From the NCBI GenBank assembly GCA_904502115.1, contig CAJGDW010000097.1:1-5618 (forward strand): 5,618 bases of DNA, in the 5' to 3' direction. The first letter of the stretch is position 1. Each line of letters begins with the position of its first letter. The notes under the pieces are model-generated. The model searched no databases and had not been told where the DNA came from. It saw only the letters and a list, made by a program, of their open reading frames with translations. The stretch is from Paludibacteraceae bacterium (GTDB lineage Bacteria > Bacteroidota > Bacteroidia > Bacteroidales > Paludibacteraceae). Made by a program: the position numbers and the translations under genes. Positions 1-5,618 of this stretch are shown one piece after another.

Positions 1-14
1 TAATTTATGATGAA

Positions 15-38
15 TCGACTAACCGACTAAGCGACTAA
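15..38. repeat. Three tandem copies of an 8-bp unit (NCGACTAA) at the deacetylase-like gene's stop
   Basis: TCGACTAA (15-22), CCGACTAA (23-30) and GCGACTAA (31-38) are head-to-tail, differing only in the first base; on the coding strand the unit is TTAGTCGN. The TAG stop at 35-37 lies inside the first unit read by the ribosome, so a change in copy number after it would not alter the protein. It is a short microsatellite-like tract, with no terminator hairpin visible in the 34 bases to the window edge. Confidence 0.6.
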
Positions 39-1294
39 TCGAGAGTTAAATGAGTGATAATATCGTTGTATAATTGGCGATGATAGGATGTAGCATCGGC
101 TACGGATGTATTGTGCCACAAAAGTACCAATTCGCCATGGTGTTTTTTTACTTGTTCTATCAGTTGTACGATGGTTTCCCATGCCTGACGATACGATAGT
201 TGCCTATAATCGGACAAGGTAACGTCCATCATGGTTAGGGGATGTAACTGCACGTTTTCTACCTGTAAAGTAACAGGCGATAGAAAGCGAACGGGATGAC
301 ACGTTCCCAAACGGAATCCCACGGCATCAGCATACCCTACGGTATAATCGTGCAAAATACCTGCCTCTTGCAAAGATATAAAATTATCTGGAATACACGT
401 ACGCAAAAAGTGGTATCTATGTTGCGTCAATGGGGTTCCTATATTTTTTTCGAGCTGACGCTTTTCTTCAACTATTAGCGACCCATCTGCACCCGATTGA
501 TAGCTACCGTGCAACCCCAATTGTACGCCGTTTTGTTTGAGCAAGGTTACCAATTGTTTCATATCGCGCATCCGATACGACAAATAAGGCTTATCGTACG
601 CACACGCCTGAATGGGATAGCGAAGAAAATAGATTTTTTGTGCTTCGGGCAAACGATTATCTTGCTCTAGTAGCCATGGAAAGGTATAAACCGAATTTTT
701 ATCGAGCGATGAGCAAGCATTTTTTAGCGCTGTTTTTACCTTCCCACGTCTTATTCCACCCAAAAACGAGCGCAACGTACGGTGTTCAAAGGGCACATCC
801 ACATCGTGCGTAAGGGTGATGGTCATTTTGAGGGCATTTTGTGGCAGTTCTACCCCACATTGAGCCAGGCACTTGCGCAAGTACGCTCCGTACTCATCTA
901 CCAAAGGACGTTGCAAGAAACCTGCTTTGTAGGCCAACGATGCCTTAACAGGGAAGCGATTGTGCACATCACGTTCTGGATTAAGCTTTTCTTCGTATCG
1001 CGACAAAAGAAAAAGCGCCGATGCCACCAAGTCAGCATATATAACCCACGTACCATTTACCTGCTTTACCACAGGTTCTCCAAACAAGATGGGCATTCCC
1101 TCCAACTCTTTTAATGGTAATTGGGGCATGCTACATCTTGCCTCGGCATGATCTTTTAAAAAAGAAGAGGGAACAATCACCACCTTGTAATGCGACCACG
1201 CTGCAGGATCATTGGTATAGCCAACGTACTTAACGTATGCTTTATCCTTAAGAAGGAATTCTAATAGGTAATTTATCGTGCTATTATAAGTCAT
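35..1294 (-). CDS. Polysaccharide deacetylase-like family protein (NodB-related fold, Bacteroidota type)
   Basis: Probable carbohydrate-esterase-like protein of the NodB/polysaccharide deacetylase superfamily, in a form common in Bacteroidota where a roughly 160-residue N-terminal domain precedes the catalytic-type domain. Numbering is for the 419-residue product starting at 1294. A THDVD motif at 162-166 supplies the paired Asp of the metal/catalytic site, LGLHGS at 259-264 supplies a metal-site His, HRYHFLR lies at 292-298, a conserved GFRLGT stretch near 326-331, and WHN at 393-395 near the C-terminus. No signal peptide or membrane span is seen, so it is probably cytoplasmic, perhaps acting on an envelope or capsule precursor; the substrate is unknown. 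The frame stays open to an ATG at 1330, but that start would overlap the upstream gene by 32 nt. The ATG at 1294 is 4 nt past the upstream TAG, and the residues after it (TYNSTINYLLEF) resemble the usual start of the family. Family confident, activity inferred. Confidence 0.85.
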   Translation of the reverse strand: MTYNSTINYLLEFLLKDKAYVKYVGYTNDPAAWSHYKVVIVPSSFLKDHAEARCSMPQLPLKELEGMPILFGEPVVKQVNGTWVIYADLVASALFLLSRYEEKLNPERDVHNRFPVKASLAYKAGFLQRPLVDEYGAYLRKCLAQCGVELPQNALKMTITLTHDVDVPFEHRTLRSFLGGIRRGKVKTALKNACSSLDKNSVYTFPWLLEQDNRLPEAQKIYFLRYPIQACAYDKPYLSYRMRDMKQLVTLLKQNGVQLGLHGSYQSGADGSLIVEEKRQLEKNIGTPLTQHRYHFLRTCIPDNFISLQEAGILHDYTVGYADAVGFRLGTCHPVRFLSPVTLQVENVQLHPLTMMDVTLSDYRQLSYRQAWETIVQLIEQVKKHHGELVLLWHNTSVADATSYHRQLYNDIITHLTLD

Positions 1295-1298
1295 AAGA

Positions 1299-2675
1299 CT
1301 AATAACGTTCCTTCCATTTATATTCCACATCCTCTGTGTGACGATCCACTTCGTCGCTATGTGCTATGCTCCACTTTCTACCGCAATTAGGACATTGTAG
1401 TATAGTGGTCCAGTTGTGATAAAGCGTAGTAACTTGAACTCGTTTAGTAGCACCTTCGATGGTTGATCCAAAACGTTTTTTATATTTTCCAACTTCACTC
1501 TGGTCGGCAGTTGTCCAATAGCTAGATTTACCTTCGCTATATCCATCGTCTGTACGACTTATTTCTACTGGATTACAATTATGGCACATAGAGCAACGCA
1601 TACCCTGTAGCTCTGAGTTAGCCATCACTAAACTAGTAAGAAAACAAGTACCTTCTATAAAAATAAAAAGAACAAAACTTAAACTATTAAAGTTAGCATA
1701 AGCCCAATTATAGGTAATAACTGCCATGGTTATCCACAAGGTTAGTAACATGATGCGAACGGGCCAATTACCTGCTGTTTTGAAAGCATAGGGGACAACA
1801 AACCTAATCCAAATAAATAAAACAGCAGTAACCGATACAAAAGGAATAATAAGGCCCAAGATATAACGCCAAAATCCGCCACCATGGTAAACAAAGGTAG
1901 TAGACCAATCTACAATTGGTTCTAATGCAGCCATCCAGAAAATAATGATTACAAAAATCCACACAGGGAATTGTAATAGTTGACCAACATATCGATTGCC
2001 ATTTTTGTGATACTTTTCGTCAATCATACCACACTGACGAACACCCCATCCACCAAATATGGCAAGAGAGGCAAAAACCATCAGCAACAGAAAGGACATG
2101 ACACATTCAGCTATCGTTATTGATTGTTTTAGTACTATACATGCGACAAACATACCAAATGTCGGTATTAGGGTAATAAAATACAAAACATAGTATATCC
2201 AAGGCTGCTGATAGTCTTTATCGTAACGACGAATGCCATATATAATTCCAGAAGACAATGCAAGCATCACGATTACAATCAAAAAGAACCACCATCCAAG
2301 GCATGTCATTCCGTAAAGAAATCGTTGAAAAGCATACACAATCGTTGTTACACAATCTTCAAGAAACGAGGTCTCATCTTTTTCCGATGGAAATATTTCA
2401 GCGTAATTACCACTTAAAGAATCTGCGGGAACAAATCCTTGATGATAAGAAGCATTCATAATCAGCACCCAACCCTCATCATAGTATTTTAGGCTTTTAA
2501 CGGTAACGGTATCGCCCGATTCTAACGTTCCAGTTACAGGAAAGTCAGTACCAGGACCTAGACGATAACTTAAAGGGGCTGAAGAACTAACAACAGCAGA
2601 AACTTCTTGTGGATTAGCTAAGCTTGTAGCCGACATGGCAAAAAGCATGACTAGCAGCATTAAAAATTGCTTCAT
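1299..2675 (-). CDS. Unknown membrane protein: signal peptide, SH3 domain, seven membrane spans, cytoplasmic zinc ribbon
   Basis: I do not recognise this 458-residue protein as a named family. Residues 1-20 form a signal peptide ending SLA-N. Residues about 25-95 look like a bacterial SH3 domain (YRLGPGTDFPVTGTL, GDTVTV, GWVLI, GFVPADSL), a module often binding peptidoglycan or peptides outside the membrane. Seven hydrophobic spans follow, near 125-147, 158-181, 187-209, 235-254, 268-293, 305-324 and 331-351. The loops after spans 1, 3 and 5 are rich in Arg/Lys, which puts the SH3 domain in the periplasm and the C-terminus in the cytoplasm. The tail carries C361-x2-C364 (plus C367) and C428-x2-C431, a zinc ribbon whose two knuckles are about 63 residues apart. 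The ATG at 2675 directly precedes the signal peptide; no clear Shine-Dalgarno is present. The deacetylase-like gene follows 4 nt after the stop, suggesting co-translation. A role linking envelope state to a cytoplasmic partner is speculation. Confidence 0.8.
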   Translation of the reverse strand: MKQFLMLLVMLFAMSATSLANPQEVSAVVSSSAPLSYRLGPGTDFPVTGTLESGDTVTVKSLKYYDEGWVLIMNASYHQGFVPADSLSGNYAEIFPSEKDETSFLEDCVTTIVYAFQRFLYGMTCLGWWFFLIVIVMLALSSGIIYGIRRYDKDYQQPWIYYVLYFITLIPTFGMFVACIVLKQSITIAECVMSFLLLMVFASLAIFGGWGVRQCGMIDEKYHKNGNRYVGQLLQFPVWIFVIIIFWMAALEPIVDWSTTFVYHGGGFWRYILGLIIPFVSVTAVLFIWIRFVVPYAFKTAGNWPVRIMLLTLWITMAVITYNWAYANFNSLSFVLFIFIEGTCFLTSLVMANSELQGMRCSMCHNCNPVEISRTDDGYSEGKSSYWTTADQSEVGKYKKRFGSTIEGATKRVQVTTLYHNWTTILQCPNCGRKWSIAHSDEVDRHTEDVEYKWKERY

Positions 2676-2685
2676 AGCATTAAAA

Positions 2686-2752
2686 TTATAAGGATTATTG
2701 TTTAATTACTTCTTAGTAAAAAGTGAGCACAAGATAAAGAAAATCCTTATAA
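2686..2752. repeat. Perfect 11-bp inverted repeat with 45-nt spacer upstream of the membrane protein gene
   Basis: TTATAAGGATT at 2686-2696 is matched exactly by its reverse complement AATCCTTATAA at 2742-2752. The proximal arm ends 11 nt before the ATG at 2675, so the pair occupies the leader of the membrane protein gene. It could be paired operator half-sites, or an mRNA stem in which the distal arm, containing AAGGA, pairs with the region just before the start. The arms are AT-rich, so chance is possible. No convincing -33/-7 promoter was found on the minus strand here; TATCTTGT (about 2731-2738, minus strand) is only a partial match. Confidence 0.4.
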
Positions 2753-2880
2753 AATAAAAGAGATTGGAGGGGGATTTTTTTTGGCAAGTAACATTGATTA
2801 AAGGTTTGCCGCAGAAAAGCTTTAAGATCAAAATCCACACTATTTTATCGGTTTTTACCAAAAATTATATCAAAAATATT

Positions 2881-2909
2881 TTGCTATTCAAAAATTAGCA
2901 GTATCTTTG
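2881..2909 (+). promoter_or_regulatory. Bacteroidota-type promoter (-33 TTG / -7 TATCTTTG) for tRNA-Ser
   Basis: TATCTTTG at 2902-2909 is an exact match to the Bacteroidota primary sigma factor -7 consensus TAnnTTTG. A TTG at 2881-2883, inside TTTTG, lies 18 nt upstream as the -33 element. The arrangement predicts transcription starting about 5 to 8 nt after the -7 element, shortly before the tRNA 5' end at 2922. A weak TGCTA/TAGCA inverted repeat lies across the spacer and may be incidental. Confidence 0.75.
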
Positions 2910-2921
2910 CACCACTCTTCT

Positions 2922-3006
2922 GGAGAGATGGCAGAGTGGTCGATTGCGGCGGTCTTGAAAACCGTTGTACTGAGAGGTACCGGGGGTTCGAATCCCTCTC
3001 TCTCCG
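2922..3006 (+). tRNA. tRNA-Ser (anticodon UGA)
   Basis: An 85-nt class II tRNA that decodes UCA-type serine codons. The acceptor stem pairs GGAGAGA (2922-2928) with TCTCTCC (2999-3005), and G3006 is the discriminator base. The anticodon arm is GCGGT-CTTGAAA-ACCGT (2949-2965), with TGA at 2956-2958. A long variable arm, typical of serine tRNAs, pairs GTAC (2967-2970) with GTAC (2977-2980). The T arm is GGGGG-TTCGAAT-CCCTC (2982-2998). The next bases are CAA, so the 3' CCA is not encoded and must be added after transcription. It stands alone between its own promoter and terminator. Confidence 0.97.
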
Positions 3007-3025
3007 CAAAACAATTTTAAAAACG

Positions 3026-3055
3026 AAACAGCAACCTTGTGGTTGCTGTTTTTTT
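3026..3055 (+). terminator. Intrinsic terminator after tRNA-Ser, possibly bidirectional
   Basis: The stem AAACAGCAACC (3026-3036) and GGTTGCTGTTT (3041-3051) closes a TTGT loop. Its inner 8 bp, CAGCAACC/GGTTGCTG, contain the GC pairs, and a run of seven T follows at 3049-3055. It begins 20 nt after the tRNA. Read on the minus strand, the same hairpin is followed by TTTCGTTTTT, so it could also end transcripts of the WG-repeat gene, whose stop lies about 40 nt away at 3095. Confidence 0.85.
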
Positions 3056-3094
3056 ATTTATGTCAAGCACAAAAAAAATCCATCGCCCAATTAT

Positions 3095-4420
3095 TTATTT
3101 TTCCTTAAACGTCCCTTTACCCGTTTTATCTATCAAACCATATACGCGTTTATAGGAAACTTGCGCCACTTCGCCTTCGTTAAAAGGAAAGGCTACGTTG
3201 TACTGCGTAGGAATAACTTCCTTACCTTGGACATCAACATAGCCCCATTTACCCCCTTTGTTTACAGCCGCCAAACCGTGGGTAAAGTTTTTTACATTAT
3301 CGTAAATACAAGGAATAACTACCTTACCCTCTTTGTTTACAAACCCGCAAAAATCATCCAGTTTAACAGGCGCAAGACCTTGGGTAAACGGCATAGCGGC
3401 ATTAAACCTGCAAGGTATCACTTCTTCGCCTTTGGTATTGATAAAGCCCCATTTAGCCTCGTCGTTGGCCACTGCTGCCAAACCTTCGGAAAACGGTTGA
3501 ATAAGTTGGTACTTGCCAAAAGGAACAACTACTTCGCCTTTTACGTTGATGCAACCCACCTCGGTATCATTTTCATTGGCAATGGGTTGTAATCCTTCAG
3601 AAAAAATACGTGGCAAGCCAAATTTGGTATAGGCTTCCATTTCAGCGTCGTATACATAAGCAAAAGGAATTACTTCGGCACCTTTTGTATCAATAAAGCC
3701 CCACTTACCTCCTTTTTTTACAGGAGCTAAACCATTGGTAAAATGCCTAGCCTCTTGGTATTGAAAAGGAATCACTACATTACCGTTTACATCGATATAA
3801 CCATATTTACCCCCTTTTCTAACAGCTGCCAAATGGTCGGTAAAAAGCAAAGCATCGTTGTACTGACAAGCTATTACCTCTACCCCTTGGGTATTCATAA
3901 AGCCCCATTTACCTTGCGTACAAACTGGCACTAAAGCATCGGATGTATAAGCCGACAAAGGGGTTACATCATCTCTTTTCTTGTCTATAAAATAGGTTTT
4001 ATCGTATTTAAAAGGAACAATTTCTTTGCCACTAACATCAACAAAACCCCATTTTCCATCCTTATCAGCCCTACTCACCGCAGCAATGCCGTTCATAAAT
4101 GGCCTTGCTTGGTCGTAAATACAAGGCGTAAGTTGTTTACCCATAGCATCTACAAAACCATAATATTTTCCTTTACGCACAATGGCAAAACCCTCTGAAT
4201 AAGGATAGATACGGTTGTAGTTACTTACGGAATCAACAAATTGTTGGGTTATTTCTACTAGATAGGGTTGATTTCGGTTTGTAGAATCGGCCAATTGCTC
4301 TGCACCGGCAAGCTCTTCATTGCCGTTTTTACGTATTATTACCACCAAACAACCTACGCCCAAACCTAGTAAAAACAAGATTACAACAAACAACCATTTA
4401 TAAGCACGTTTTAATGCCAT
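3095..4420 (-). CDS. Membrane-anchored WG-repeat protein
   Basis: A 441-residue protein made almost wholly of WG (KWG-type) repeats, whose function is generally unknown and usually assumed to be binding or scaffolding. A basic N-terminus (MALKRAYK) and one hydrophobic segment at about 9-29, followed by RK, form a signal anchor, predicting a periplasmic repeat domain. Ten units are visible, each roughly [K][WY]G[FY][IV][DN]xxGxxVIPxxY followed by a linker ending in F-x-x-GLA-[AP]-V. The central motifs are YYG 86-88, KWG 123-125, KWG 171-173, KYG 205-207, KWG 239-241, EVG 287-289, KWG 323-325, FCG 357-359, KWG 391-393 and VYG 426-428; the last unit is truncated. Spacing is 34-37 residues except two steps of 48. 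The recurring KWGF codons appear on the plus strand as repeated AAAGCCCCATTT-like words. It starts 25 nt after the Fur-family gene, so the two are probably co-transcribed. Family certain, role unknown. Confidence 0.9.
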   Translation of the reverse strand: MALKRAYKWLFVVILFLLGLGVGCLVVIIRKNGNEELAGAEQLADSTNRNQPYLVEITQQFVDSVSNYNRIYPYSEGFAIVRKGKYYGFVDAMGKQLTPCIYDQARPFMNGIAAVSRADKDGKWGFVDVSGKEIVPFKYDKTYFIDKKRDDVTPLSAYTSDALVPVCTQGKWGFMNTQGVEVIACQYNDALLFTDHLAAVRKGGKYGYIDVNGNVVIPFQYQEARHFTNGLAPVKKGGKWGFIDTKGAEVIPFAYVYDAEMEAYTKFGLPRIFSEGLQPIANENDTEVGCINVKGEVVVPFGKYQLIQPFSEGLAAVANDEAKWGFINTKGEEVIPCRFNAAMPFTQGLAPVKLDDFCGFVNKEGKVVIPCIYDNVKNFTHGLAAVNKGGKWGYVDVQGKEVIPTQYNVAFPFNEGEVAQVSYKRVYGLIDKTGKGTFKEK

Positions 4421-4445
4421 TTTATTACAATTTAAAATCAGACTT

Positions 4446-4901
4446 CTATTTTCTTTTCTTCATACACGCAGCACAAATGCCACGTACCACATAATTGATA
4501 TCGGTTACCAAAAAACCATCAGGCATTTTTACCAACGGGATTTGTTCGGTACGGATGCAAAAGGTACGTTGACATACTACGCAAAAGGCATGTGCATGCT
4601 TACATCCATCGTGTTTATGATTATGCTCTGCATCCGTATGATGATGCATACACACATCCAACTCATCACATCGGCAATACTTTTTTTGCCCGCTGCCATC
4701 GTCTAATCCATGCAATAAGCCATGCTCCTCAAAAATGGTTAGGGTTCTAAAAAGGGTACTTTTATCTACCGTGTCGAGCCACAATTCCATATCGCCCAAC
4801 GAAAACGGATGCTCTGTTTTAGCAATTTGCTTCCACACCAACAACCTAATGGCCGTAGGACGCACACCAAAGTGCTTGAATAACGTTTCTACTTGCTGCA
4901 T
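4446..4901 (-). CDS. Fur-family transcriptional regulator with His/Cys-rich insertion (Zur-like or other metal sensor)
   Basis: A 151-residue repressor of the Fur superfamily, whose dimers bind operators when loaded with a metal. The N-terminal winged helix includes a recognition-helix region STLFRTLTIFEEHGLL (48-63), which matches the family TVYRTL-x-x-x-EE-x-GL pattern. The C-terminal dimerisation domain has C107-x2-C110 and C143-x2-C146, the paired CxxC motifs of the structural zinc site, with H102 and H104 just before, as in the usual HxHxxC. Between the domains is an unusually His-rich stretch at 86-104 (eight His in 19 residues), with extra Cys at 76, 78, 84 and 100. This suggests a zinc- or other transition-metal-responsive protein, but the metal cannot be read from sequence. 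AAAGG lies 8 nt before the ATG and may be the ribosome site. The gene is 35 nt after the ABC ATPase and 25 nt before the WG-repeat gene. The family is clear; Zur versus Fur or Per is open. Confidence 0.9.
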   Translation of the reverse strand: MQQVETLFKHFGVRPTAIRLLVWKQIAKTEHPFSLGDMELWLDTVDKSTLFRTLTIFEEHGLLHGLDDGSGQKKYCRCDELDVCMHHHTDAEHNHKHDGCKHAHAFCVVCQRTFCIRTEQIPLVKMPDGFLVTDINYVVRGICAACMKKRK

Positions 4902-4936
4902 AGAAGATACCTTTATAGCTACAACGATTTTACTTT

Positions 4937-5584
4937 TTATAATTCAAACACAGCATCATACGCTAGCGGAAGTGTCTGGCCAATGCTACTAACTATCACA
5001 CCCATTCCTTCGCTTCGCATCCTAGCCGCCACTATTTTACTCATAATTTGGGCATTCTGTTCGTCTAAATGCGATATAGGTTCGTCCAACAATAAAAAAT
5101 CGCAAGGTTGAGCCAATGCTCTAACTAGCGCCAAGCGTTGCCTTTGACCAAAGCTCATCTTCTCTACCTTTACATGAAGTTTATCTAAAATACCCAAAAT
5201 GTCAAGGTAAGATTCTATTTCGGCAGCAGAAAGATAATGGGTTAGTTTGTTTTTTAGTTGAAGATTATCCCAAGCCGTTAATTCGGGAAACAATTTCAGA
5301 TCTTGATACAGAACAGATATCTGACTTCTACGCAAAAACGACCACTGAGAGATAGACAAATCTCTTACATTGGTATCATCAAATAGAATATTGCCCTGAT
5401 AATCGTTTCGATAGCCTAGCAAATAACTAAAAAGACTACTCTTTCCCTTACCAGAGGATGCCTCTATCAGATACGATTTACCTTTTTCAAACTGCACCTC
5501 GTTTAACCATATTTGACTTTTTACAGCATCTTTCGATTCTGCAAATATATTGGGCAAAACAGTATGTAACGTTATCTTTTGCAT
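4937..5584 (-). CDS. ABC transporter ATP-binding protein, LolD/FtsE-like, with degenerate motifs
   Basis: A single nucleotide-binding domain of 215 residues, a usual length for a stand-alone ABC ATPase that pairs with a separate permease. The P-loop is ASSGKGKSS (42-50), with Ala in place of the first Gly of GxxGxGKS. The Q-loop Gln is Q94 within VLYQDLKLFPELT, a context resembling the LolD/MacB/FtsE group. The signature is MSFGQ (143-147) instead of LSGGQ, Walker B is FLLLDEP (163-169) with catalytic-type E168, and the D-loop is SHLD (171-174). Where the H-loop His is expected, the sequence reads VSSIGQ (198-203), with no His. ATP binding is likely; the hydrolysis mechanism may be altered. 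The substrate is unknown and no permease is in the window. The minus-strand frame has no stop between this ATG and the window edge, so a longer N-terminus cannot be excluded, but 215 residues already cover the domain. Confidence 0.88.
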   Translation of the reverse strand: MQKITLHTVLPNIFAESKDAVKSQIWLNEVQFEKGKSYLIEASSGKGKSSLFSYLLGYRNDYQGNILFDDTNVRDLSISQWSFLRRSQISVLYQDLKLFPELTAWDNLQLKNKLTHYLSAAEIESYLDILGILDKLHVKVEKMSFGQRQRLALVRALAQPCDFLLLDEPISHLDEQNAQIMSKIVAARMRSEGMGVIVSSIGQTLPLAYDAVFEL

Positions 5585-5618
5585 GGCTATTTTATTTTTT
5601 GTGGATATTCCAAATGGA

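Noticed and set aside
782..1114. Plus-strand open frames of 60 to 110 codons opposite the deacetylase-like gene
   Set aside because: They are fully antisense to a gene with clear family motifs, have no recognisable domain, and their composition looks like translated complement.
1295..1330. Upstream ATG at 1330 as the start of the deacetylase-like gene
   Set aside because: It would overlap the preceding gene by 32 nt and add 12 residues unlike the family start. The ATG at 1294 gives a 4-nt gap and fits the family better, though the choice is not proven.
2766..2782. G-rich and T-rich stretch (GGAGGGGG followed by a T run) as a terminator or quadruplex
   Set aside because: There is no complementary C-rich arm for a hairpin and too few separate G runs for a quadruplex.
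2936..3592. A 218-codon plus-strand open frame beginning inside the tRNA gene
   Set aside because: Its first codons are tRNA-Ser sequence, it crosses the terminator, and the rest is antisense to the WG-repeat gene. The repetitive coding pattern of that gene keeps the opposite frame open.
4340..4363. Lipobox-like GVGC in the WG-repeat protein's N-terminal segment
   Set aside because: The hydrophobic stretch continues well past the Cys and ends in RK, which fits an uncleaved anchor better than a lipoprotein signal.
5585..5618. Possible C-terminal end of an upstream minus-strand gene, with stops at 5592-5594 or 5587-5589 in two frames
   Set aside because: Only 8 or 9 codons are inside the window and neither frame gives a recognisable sequence, so no gene can be called.

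Overview
The window looks like chromosomal DNA of a Bacteroidota bacterium, most likely order Bacteroidales. The tRNA gene is preceded by a TTG/TATCTTTG promoter, which is the Bacteroidota -33/-7 type rather than the -35/-10 type. Purine-rich Shine-Dalgarno sites are weak or absent, the DNA is moderately AT-rich, and the polysaccharide deacetylase-like protein is of a type I know mainly from Bacteroidota. No phage, plasmid, insertion sequence or CRISPR signal is visible. I cannot name the species.

Five protein genes lie on the minus strand in two groups, separated by one tRNA gene on the plus strand. Right group, in transcription order: an ABC transporter ATPase (5584 to 4937), a Fur-family metal-responsive repressor with a histidine-rich insertion (4901 to 4446), and a membrane-anchored WG-repeat protein (4420 to 3095). 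Gaps of 35 and 25 nt suggest one transcription unit whose promoter lies beyond the right edge. The unit faces the tRNA-Ser(UGA) gene (2922-3006). A strong hairpin with a T-tract (3026-3055) sits between them and could serve both directions.

Left group: a 458-residue membrane protein of unknown function (2675 to 1299) with a predicted periplasmic SH3 domain, seven membrane spans and a cytoplasmic split zinc ribbon. It is followed after only 4 nt by a polysaccharide deacetylase-like protein (start taken at 1294, stop at 35). The two are probably co-transcribed. Just past the second stop codon is a short 8-bp tandem repeat.

The 246-nt gap between the membrane protein and the tRNA is the only sizeable non-coding stretch. 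It holds the tRNA promoter and a perfect 11-bp inverted repeat with widely separated arms upstream of the membrane protein. I see no complete new defence or mobile system. The most unusual items are the SH3/7-TM/zinc-ribbon protein, the Fur-family insertion and the ABC ATPase lacking the usual H-loop histidine.
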